5,945 bases of DNA from Candidatus Acidiferrum typicum. GTDB taxonomy: Bacteria > Acidobacteriota > Terriglobia > Acidiferrales > UBA7541. Shown piece by piece: positions 1-5,487 of this stretch. Under the pieces are notes generated by a model that worked only from the letters and a program-made list of their open reading frames with translations, was not told the origin of the DNA and made no database searches. Every line of letters starts with the position of its first letter. Within the stretch, counting starts at the first letter, position 1. The stretch is from assembly GCA_025463105.1 (NCBI GenBank), contig JAOAPW010000413.1:1-5945 (forward strand), given 5' to 3'. The position numbers and the translations under genes are program-made.

Positions 1-16
1 TGCAGGTCGCTGGCCG

Positions 17-1048
17 CTACGGCTTCTTCATGTAGCTATCGAAGTAAACGATGGAGTCCTTCACAATCTGGGCCTGAACAGGATCGGGAGCATAGATGCC
101 TTGCGCATTCCGCCTGACAAATATGAATCCGTGTTCATCATGATCGTAAGACTTCCAGGCGACTTCCTTTCCAGCCTCGCGCAAGAGTTCGTAGTTGGCC
201 CTGAAGATCGCCTGGTTGTGATCGCGGTCGCGACCCAGCACCAGGATAGGAGTCTTGATCGATCGGATTCGCTCCGTGGCCACGCTCATATCGATCTGTT
301 TGCGAACCTCTTCAGTCGATTTCTTCTGCATTTCCTCGGTATTGACTGCCACGGTCTCCGGAGGGGGAGGCTCGCCCGGATTGCGGGGCGGAGATTTTCT
401 TGCCAGAAACTCCCCGGATGCAGGCTCGCTGGCGATGCCGGCGCGCAGGCCGTCATATTCGCTGGTGATTTTCATCAGCATTTCGCCGCCGTGGCTCAAC
501 CCTACGTAGCCCACCCGGTTCGGATCAACATACGGCAATGTCTTCACATACTTGATGATCGAAATGGCATCGTCATATTCCAGCGGGCCGCGATTGAAAA
601 TTTGGCGTCCTTCGCGCCTTTTTTCAACCAGGCGCGCGCCGTAGCTGTTGTTTACTTCCGCGCGGTACCTCATCCATGCCACGGCGTATCCGGCCTTCAG
701 GAATTGTTCCAGTGTCCAGCTTCCGTTCTGCGTCCATTCGCGAATCCACTGAGCGCCGAGGCCGCCATTCATATGCGCGAACAGAATTATGGGAAACGGT
801 CCGTTGCCCGGCGGTTTTCTCAGACCAATGGGCGCATACATCCCATCCACAGTCTCAACGTAAATTAGTTGAACCGGAATGTCGGAGCCTTTCACCGGCT
901 CCGTCACCACTGTAATGGGACTATTAACCGGTTCCTTTAAGAAGATGTGCTCCGGGTCGATGCTGGCATTGCCGGAGGACTGTTGAGCGACCGCCACAGC
1001 GGAAAACAGGATCGCCGCCAACGCTGAAAAAAGTAAAACTCTGCGCAT
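17..1048 (-). CDS. Exported alpha/beta hydrolase, dienelactone hydrolase / S9 peptidase-like
   Basis: Probable secreted or periplasmic serine hydrolase of 343 residues; the substrate cannot be read from the sequence. The N-terminus (MRRVLLFSALAAILFSAVAVA) is a typical Sec signal peptide with likely cleavage after AVA, before QQ. The nucleophile elbow is GLSHGGE with Ser185. The likely acid is Asp274 or Asp276 in LGRDRD, and the catalytic His306 lies in DHDEHGF near the C-terminus. The order Ser-Asp-His and the strand before the elbow (RVGYVGLSHGG) match the dienelactone hydrolase / prolyl oligopeptidase catalytic domain, and the fold appears complete. A proline-rich, then charged insertion (about residues 215-255, PPRNPGEPPPPE) sits between the elbow and the Asp, where a lid is often found. 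An in-frame TTG lies one codon upstream (1049-1051), but ATG at 1048 is better spaced from the GAGGAGG site. It is transcribed away from the kinase operon, so a shared function is not implied. The family call is firm; the substrate is unknown. Confidence 0.88.
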   Translation of the reverse strand: MRRVLLFSALAAILFSAVAVAQQSSGNASIDPEHIFLKEPVNSPITVVTEPVKGSDIPVQLIYVETVDGMYAPIGLRKPPGNGPFPIILFAHMNGGLGAQWIREWTQNGSWTLEQFLKAGYAVAWMRYRAEVNNSYGARLVEKRREGRQIFNRGPLEYDDAISIIKYVKTLPYVDPNRVGYVGLSHGGEMLMKITSEYDGLRAGIASEPASGEFLARKSPPRNPGEPPPPETVAVNTEEMQKKSTEEVRKQIDMSVATERIRSIKTPILVLGRDRDHNQAIFRANYELLREAGKEVAWKSYDHDEHGFIFVRRNAQGIYAPDPVQAQIVKDSIVYFDSYMKKP

Positions 1049-1055
1049 CAAAGAG

Positions 1056-1062
1056 CCTCCTC
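1056..1062 (-). promoter_or_regulatory. Ribosome binding site of the hydrolase gene
   Basis: Read on the minus strand this is GAGGAGG, a near-perfect anti-Shine-Dalgarno match. It lies 7 bases before ATG at 1048 but only 4 before the alternative TTG at 1051, so it favours the ATG start. Confidence 0.75.
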
Positions 1063-1431
1063 AAAACGTTTCCAAAATATGTGGGACCGGAGAGCCGCCG
1101 GAAGTTTACACCCGACAAGCAATTTAGGAACTGAAAATTGGCCGAAACCTTAAAAGCGCCTCCCAGATTTCTGGGACTGGAATCCTCCGATTCCCTTCGT
1201 CTGCGAACCGCAAAACGTTTGGTCATTATCGACGACAACATGGGCCTGGAATGGAGCAGCAGCTTCACGGTTCCGTGGGACTGATCGCGGCAGGACCCGC
1301 GCCCGAATGTGGACACGGCTCTAGCTTGTTCAGAGCGCCACACTAAATACAACCTGCCCGGGTGCGTGCACGGATCAAAATCACGTCAAATCCCTCCAGG
1401 TGAATAACCTCCAGACTTAGCGCCTTTCAAA

Positions 1432-1443
1432 AGGAAATTTCCT
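1432..1443. promoter_or_regulatory. Perfect 12-bp palindrome, candidate enhancer/operator site
   Basis: AGGAAATTTCCT is an exact inverted repeat without spacer. Its right arm pairs again with GGAAA at 1449-1453 (TTTCC-N6-GGAAA), so the dyad is compound. It lies about 145 bp upstream of the transcription start predicted from the sigma-54-like promoter, within the usual range for upstream sites of bacterial enhancer-binding proteins. The protein that would bind is unknown; a chance palindrome is possible. Confidence 0.35.
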
Positions 1444-1447
1444 ATCC

Positions 1448-1484
1448 GGGAAATGTGCATTGCCGGAGTTTCGGGATGGGAAAT
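1448..1484 (+). repeat. GGGAAAT direct repeat pair, 30 bp apart
   Basis: GGGAAAT occurs at 1448-1454 and again at 1478-1484, start to start 30 bp, close to three helical turns. Each copy is followed shortly by a TGCA-containing stretch (ATGTGCA; ATATGCA). The spacing would put two bound proteins on one face of the helix. The repeats are short and could be coincidence. Confidence 0.25.
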
Positions 1485-1556
1485 CAGAATATGCAGTCGG
1501 CCCAAGAATAACCCTGTAGCGCGATGATTCTGTGTGCCTTACCAGACCTTAAACAT

Positions 1557-1572
1557 TGGTACCCGCAGTGCA
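1557..1572 (+). promoter_or_regulatory. Candidate sigma-54 (-24/-12) promoter of the signalling operon
   Basis: TGGTACCCGCAGTGCA compares with the consensus TGGCACG-N4-TTGCA. The invariant GG (1558-1559) and GC (1570-1571) are separated by exactly 10 bases, and the upstream flank AACAT fits the extended consensus mrNrY. Mismatches are T for C, C for G, and G for the first T of the -12 element. Transcription would begin about 1582-1583, just before the AGGAGG ribosome site at 1584, giving a very short leader. The geometry is good, but GG-N10-GC is not rare in GC-rich DNA, so this is a candidate only. Confidence 0.45.
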
Positions 1573-1583
1573 AGTAAAAGCGC

Positions 1584-1589
1584 AGGAGG
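1584..1589 (+). promoter_or_regulatory. Strong ribosome binding site of the small membrane peptide
   Basis: AGGAGG stands 5 bases before the ATG at 1595. It is the best ribosome site in the operon and the main nucleotide evidence that the 36-codon frame is translated. The kinase ATG has only a weak AGG before it (1698-1700). Confidence 0.7.
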
Positions 1590-1594
1590 CCGTC

Positions 1595-1705
1595 ATGCTC
1601 TTGCGCAGCTATTTTCTGCATTACCGTTTGATCCGTGAAGTGATTACCGGCATTGCCATGGTGGGAACCGCGTTGTTGTTCAGTTATCTGATTTTGCAGG
1701 CGTGA
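1595..1705 (+). CDS. 36-residue single-pass membrane peptide leading the kinase operon
   Basis: The protein is MLLRSYFLHYRLIREV, then ITGIAMVGTALLFSYLILQA. The first 15 residues are basic and aromatic (R4, R11, R14), and about residues 16-35 form one hydrophobic helix. By the positive-inside rule the N-terminus would be cytoplasmic with almost nothing outside. Translation is supported by an ideal AGGAGG site 5 bases upstream and by the TGATG junction, where its stop (1703-1705) shares one base with the kinase ATG. That arrangement implies translational coupling. I recognise no family. Membrane peptides of this size, such as MgrB acting on PhoQ, can regulate sensor kinases, and the adjacent kinase has no membrane segment of its own, so an anchor or regulator role is conceivable but not shown. 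Alternatively it could be a leader peptide that only feeds ribosomes onto the kinase message. Confidence 0.68.
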   Translation: MLLRSYFLHYRLIREVITGIAMVGTALLFSYLILQA

Positions 1706-4700
1706 TGTTGGGGCGATTTTACGGGAAGATGATGAGAAAAGGCGTGATGTCCGCATCTGGCTGGATGCGAAAAAGGAAGACCGCGAGAGCGCCGGAAGAG
1801 GGTATCGGCGCGCTGGTGCGGGCTTCGGTCCGACGTAGTTCGCTTGGCCAAATTCTGGACTTGGCGGTCCAGGGATTGCTCGAGAGCACTTCCGCAGACC
1901 GGGCCGGACTATGGCCGGCCGGCGAACGTCGAGGCGAATCGGGATGCGGGCGAGTGGTCGAATCAACACCGGGGCCTATCCCGGAGCAGTGGAAACATCT
2001 CGATATCTCAACGCCCTTTCTTCGCGCGGCGCTGGAAAATCAGGAGCCGTTGCGGGTCGAATTCGGCCGCGACGATTCGATGCCGCGTCTCGGTCCTTTA
2101 GTGGGGTTGCTGGGCGCCGTTTGGATTCCGCTCCGTGCAGGCAACCGTACGCTAGGACTGGCCATGGTTGGCTACGCCCGATCGCACGCCGCGTTGCATC
2201 TGGATTTGGATTCGCTGCGGGCGCGTGCGGATGAGATCGCGCTGGCCATCGCGCACTACCACGACGTTCGCAAGAGGGAATTGGCGGCCGAAGAAATTCG
2301 TTCTCTTGCTCGTCTTTCTCGCGCCATGCTTTGCGGAGTTTCCGCCGAATCCATGCTGCCGCAAATTGCTCGTGCCGCCCGGCATCACCTGCGGGCGGAA
2401 TTCGTGGCGTTGGGCAGGCATGCGATATCCCCTATGCCCGCGGAGTTCTGGGACGGCGCGGAAGAATGGCGCGCATGGATCCATCAGGAACCTGTGCAGC
2501 ATTTGTGGCGCCGGGTCCTTGAAGAAGGCAACGAGCTGGAACTAGGCCGCGAGGTTCTTGCGGCCCGGTCAGGCGCCTCGCGAGAGCGGGTCCAGCCCGC
2601 ACTGGATCGTGTGATCGCTTTTCCTATCGAAGTCCGCCATCGAACGGCCGGCGTGCTGATGGCCGGACTTCTGGCATCGGAAGATTCGGTCGAGGATATG
2701 GCGCGCCTGGAATCCTATGCCTTACTCGTGTCCTCCGCCTTGGATCGGGAAGCCATTCGCGAAGAACGGGCGGGGTGGTCTGGGTCCTTCCGCCGAATCG
2801 TCGAGGACAGCAGCGAATATCTTGTGTTTGTCGATGAAGAGGGACGCGTGTGCGATGCCAGCCGGGCAGCCAATACTTTTCTGCAGCTCGACTCGGGACG
2901 CACAGACGAGATGCGTATCGAAGACCTCTTTGCTGCAGCCGCGCGCAACGCTGTCGTCAAATGGCGCGAGCATGTCGTTCAACACTTTCGGCGCGGAACG
3001 AGCGCGGAGCCGTCTGTTATTCCCCTCGAAGCGGCCCTTCTCACGGGTAGCGTCGTCCGGCTGCACTTGCGTTCCGTGGTCGAGGCTTGCGGCAATGACG
3101 ACCGGCGATGGCTGGTTTATCTTGAGGATTTTGCTTCCCAAAAGGCCCAACTCCAGACGGAAGCAATCCTCAAGACGGAAATGCTCGGCCTCATGGACTC
3201 GATCGATTACGGTGTGCTCCTGCTGGATGCGGCGGGAAAAATCCGAATCGTGAGCGACCGCTTCGCCCAGATCATGGGGATGCAGGCGCGCAGCCTGATC
3301 GAACTTGGAGCTATCGATGCACTGATTGACAATCTTGCGAGTCGCTTCAGCCATCCGACAGAAGCGGCGGCGCGGTGGCGCGAGCACGTGCGTCGCGGAG
3401 ACGAAGCGAGTTGGGATGAGCTTGAACTCGTGCGGCCATCGCGCAAGATAGTGGAACGTTTTATGCGGCCTCTCGTGGACGCTGACGGATCGCGCATCGG
3501 CTGGCTCGAGGTGTACCGCGACATCACCGGACAAAGACTAATTCAGTCCAAGCTTCTGCAGACGGAAAAGATGGCTGCGCTGGGCCAGCTTGTTTCCGGC
3601 ATCGCGCACGAACTCAACAACCCTCTGACGAGCATACAAGGGTACGCGCAGCTTCTGGCCACCCGCCGCTCCGCATCGGATCGCAATGCCGATGCCGGAC
3701 GAATTTCGCTGGAAGCCGCGCGCGCCGCCCGGATCGTCAAGAATCTGCTTTTGTTTTCCAGAGAGGCCAAGCCGGAACGCCGCGCCGTCAATCTGAACGA
3801 AGTCATCGAGCGCACGGTCGCCTTGCGCGCTTATGAACTGAAAATTGAAAACATCGCCATGGACCTCTTTTTCGATACCGCGATGCCACAGGCCCTGGCC
3901 GATGCCGCCCAGCTGCAACAGGTGGTACTCAATCTGATCGTGAACGCCGAACAGGCCATCCAGCAGGGGCGGCAGCAGGGGGGCGCGCATGGCCGCATCC
4001 ATATCCGCACTCGTCGTCTTTCCGGCGATCGCATCGGGATGGAAATTTCCGACGACGGTCCCGGCATTCCCGCTGAAATCGTCTCCCGCGTTTTCGATCC
4101 GTTCTTTACGACAAAACCGGTGGGAGTGGGCACAGGCCTGGGCCTTTCGATTGTCTATGGAATTGTGCAGGAACACGGCGGCGAGGTCAGCGTCGAGAGC
4201 CAGCCGGGGCATGGCGCCAGGCTGAGCGTTGAACTGCCCGCGCTTTCCGGCGCAGCGCTGGAGTTCACGAAAGACGAGCCGGTCACGACATCCTATGCTG
4301 TGACGGTGGTTCCTGTGCTTGCCTCCGGCCGCGCCGCGCTTCATGCGGAACATATTTTGGTAGTGGAGGACGAGCCAACCGTATCGGAATTGATTTCCGA
4401 TGTGATGTCAGAGATGGGGCATCGCGTGGACACGCTGCTCGACAGCCGGGAAGTCTTCGATCGCCTCAAGGAAGGCAAGTATGACCTGATCATCTGCGAT
4501 TTGAGGATGCCCCACCTGGACGGGCCGGGCCTTTATCGCGAGTTGGTCAGACGGCGAAGTCCCTTCCAGCACAAACTCCTTTTTGTAACCGGGGACACCA
4601 TGGGTCCGCGCTCACTGGAGTTTCTGAATTCCAACGCTGTGCCGTATCTGGCCAAGCCGTTTTTAGTGGAAGAGTTGAAAGAGGCTGTGCGCAAGGCTCT

Positions 4701-4773
4701 CACGGCGGCTCTGCTTGCCGGGGATGCTGTCACTGAAGCGGGCTGGTCGCAAGCTGTAGCGGGGGAGAAATGA
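1705..4773 (+). CDS. Soluble hybrid sensor histidine kinase, GAF-GAF-PAS-PAS-HisKA-HATPase-REC
   Basis: This 1022-residue kinase should autophosphorylate on His635 and pass phosphate to its own receiver Asp932. Approximate domain order: a basic N-terminus (1-35), two GAF-like sensor domains (45-185 and 205-355), two PAS domains (361-485 and 493-612), HisKA with H-box GIAHELNNPLTSIQGY, HATPase (720-850), a linker, and a C-terminal receiver (883-1005). Catalytic boxes are complete: N747 in LNLIVNAEQA, D783 in DDGPGIP, FDPFFTTK from 797, and GTGLGLS from 809. The NNPL H-box and FDPFFTTK resemble NtrB/ZraS-type kinases. The receiver keeps D889, D932, T962 and K984. No membrane segment or output domain is seen, so the receiver probably tunes the kinase or passes phosphate onward. 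The ATG at 1705 overlaps the stop of the small peptide. GTG 1702 and ATGs at 1729, 1732 and 1747 are alternatives, since no ribosome site is strong. Sensor ligands cannot be predicted. The next gene overlaps by four bases. Confidence 0.93.
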   Translation: MLGRFYGKMMRKGVMSASGWMRKRKTARAPEEGIGALVRASVRRSSLGQILDLAVQGLLESTSADRAGLWPAGERRGESGCGRVVESTPGPIPEQWKHLDISTPFLRAALENQEPLRVEFGRDDSMPRLGPLVGLLGAVWIPLRAGNRTLGLAMVGYARSHAALHLDLDSLRARADEIALAIAHYHDVRKRELAAEEIRSLARLSRAMLCGVSAESMLPQIARAARHHLRAEFVALGRHAISPMPAEFWDGAEEWRAWIHQEPVQHLWRRVLEEGNELELGREVLAARSGASRERVQPALDRVIAFPIEVRHRTAGVLMAGLLASEDSVEDMARLESYALLVSSALDREAIREERAGWSGSFRRIVEDSSEYLVFVDEEGRVCDASRAANTFLQLDSGRTDEMRIEDLFAAAARNAVVKWREHVVQHFRRGTSAEPSVIPLEAALLTGSVVRLHLRSVVEACGNDDRRWLVYLEDFASQKAQLQTEAILKTEMLGLMDSIDYGVLLLDAAGKIRIVSDRFAQIMGMQARSLIELGAIDALIDNLASRFSHPTEAAARWREHVRRGDEASWDELELVRPSRKIVERFMRPLVDADGSRIGWLEVYRDITGQRLIQSKLLQTEKMAALGQLVSGIAHELNNPLTSIQGYAQLLATRRSASDRNADAGRISLEAARAARIVKNLLLFSREAKPERRAVNLNEVIERTVALRAYELKIENIAMDLFFDTAMPQALADAAQLQQVVLNLIVNAEQAIQQGRQQGGAHGRIHIRTRRLSGDRIGMEISDDGPGIPAEIVSRVFDPFFTTKPVGVGTGLGLSIVYGIVQEHGGEVSVESQPGHGARLSVELPALSGAALEFTKDEPVTTSYAVTVVPVLASGRAALHAEHILVVEDEPTVSELISDVMSEMGHRVDTLLDSREVFDRLKEGKYDLIICDLRMPHLDGPGLYRELVRRRSPFQHKLLFVTGDTMGPRSLEFLNSNAVPYLAKPFLVEELKEAVRKALTAALLAGDAVTEAGWSQAVAGEK

Positions 4774-5417
4774 ATTCAACGCGTCGAACGATCTTCATCG
4801 TCAGCGCCGATGCCGCGGTGACGCAGGGGTGCATTCACGAACTTGATGCGGCGGGCGGACATTATCTGATGCGCACGGCCGGCTCGGTCGAGCTCGCGCG
4901 CCAGGAATTTGATCGCATCACGCCGAGCGTCGTGTTTCTAGACGAGTCAGCCGTGAATGCGTCACCAGGCGGGGATTCGCTGGAATTAGCGGTCGCGCTG
5001 CTTACCGAGGCGGCGCCCGTCGTGGTTGCCGCGACGCCGGACAAGCAGGCTCTCCTGGCATTCCTCATCACCTCCGGCGCTGTCGATTTCGTTCCGCGCA
5101 CGGACCGTTTCTTATCCGTCGCTGCGGGACTGCTCGACCGTCGCGTGCGCATGGCTGAACGGGTCTCGGGAATGATTCATTTTCCAAGCAACGAATCAGC
5201 CGGTGATTTTGGAGAAATTCTGCGCCACGAAGTCAATAATCCCCTGACCGGCATCCTCGGCAACACCGAACTGCTTCTCGCCCGGCGCGACCGGCTTCCG
5301 GCCTCCGCCATCGAGCGCCTGGAAACCATCGCGGAACTCGCCGTGCGCCTGCGTGAAACCGTCCGCCGCCTCTCAAACGCCTGGGAAGAACATCACGAGA
5401 CGGCGCGGCCTGCGTAG
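4770..5417 (+). CDS. Pseudo-receiver fused to a histidine phosphoacceptor (DHp) domain without ATPase domain
   Basis: This 215-residue cytoplasmic protein has two parts. Residues 7-125 follow the receiver fold (IFIVSADAA; VVFLDESA; VVVAATPD; AVDFVPRT). The likely phosphorylatable Asp58 is kept, but the acidic pair is S12-A13, the switch Thr is Ala87, and the invariant Lys is Arg110. Residues about 145-205 form a HisKA helical hairpin with H-box LRHEVNNPLTGILG and His153, closely matching the H-box of the kinase upstream. No N, G1, F or G2 box follows, and only 70 bp remain before a convergent gene, so the ATPase domain is absent rather than frameshifted away. The ATG overlaps the kinase stop (ATGA) behind GGGGGAG at 4761-4767, implying coupled expression. 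Plausible roles are a phosphotransfer intermediate, a dimer partner phosphorylated by the kinase, or a decoy; none is proven. Annotation as a response regulator or kinase fragment would each be half right. Confidence 0.85.
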   Translation: MNSTRRTIFIVSADAAVTQGCIHELDAAGGHYLMRTAGSVELARQEFDRITPSVVFLDESAVNASPGGDSLELAVALLTEAAPVVVAATPDKQALLAFLITSGAVDFVPRTDRFLSVAAGLLDRRVRMAERVSGMIHFPSNESAGDFGEILRHEVNNPLTGILGNTELLLARRDRLPASAIERLETIAELAVRLRETVRRLSNAWEEHHETARPA

Positions 5418-5487
5418 CCGTGCAGTGATCGCGCTATATCGACTACAACGGTTGCGTGTCCGCCAAGTTTCCTCGTGCTTCTTTCCT
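5418..5487. other. 70-bp gap between convergent genes, no clear terminator
   Basis: Two transcription units meet here. The only hairpin I find is CGGC (5406-5409) with GCCG (5417-5420) around a 7-base loop, a 4-bp stem with no T-run after it. That is too weak to call an intrinsic terminator, so termination may be Rho-dependent. Confidence 0.4.

Larger units (their letters stand above)
1062..1594. other. Divergent intergenic region, no convincing gene
   Basis: About 530 bp lie between two divergently transcribed units. Reading frames here on either strand either run deep into the neighbouring genes in another frame or are short and without family resemblance. The right half holds the regulatory-looking elements: a 12-bp palindrome, GGGAAAT repeats, two copies of CCTCCAG (1393-1399 and 1408-1414), and a sigma-54-like promoter close to the plus-strand operon. 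The left half (1065-1390) shows no element I can name. I could not pick out a convincing sigma-70 promoter for the hydrolase. Confidence 0.6.

Noticed and set aside
1062..1140. Sigma-70-like boxes upstream of the hydrolase on the minus strand (TTCCTA/TAAACT; TTCCGG/TATTTT)
   Set aside because: Both pairs match the consensus poorly in at least one box, so neither can be preferred from sequence alone.
1138..1284. 48-codon plus-strand frame from TTG, preceded by AGGAA at 1126-1130
   Set aside because: It has a weak start and no recognisable family; its length is within chance expectation. Unlike the 36-codon peptide, it is not coupled to a neighbour.
924..1352. 142-codon minus-strand frame overlapping the hydrolase start
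   Set aside because: It overlaps the signal peptide region of a well-supported gene in another frame, has a Ser/Arg-rich composition without domain resemblance, and shows no good ribosome site.
1484..1969. 161-codon minus-strand frame across the operon start
   Set aside because: It is antisense to the small peptide and the kinase N-terminus. Its Pro/Arg/Ser-rich composition is typical of the shadow of a GC-rich gene.
2722..3534. Long minus-strand frame of 270 codons inside the kinase gene
   Set aside because: It is antisense to the PAS-coding region of an intact kinase and has no recognisable domain. Long antisense frames are common in GC-rich genes.
3538..4353. Minus-strand frame of 271 codons inside the kinase gene
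   Set aside because: It is antisense to the HisKA/HATPase coding region, whose conserved motifs lie in the plus frame.
5406..5420. Small hairpin at the end of the DHp gene as a terminator
   Set aside because: The stem is only 4 bp, overlaps the coding end, and lacks a T-run.
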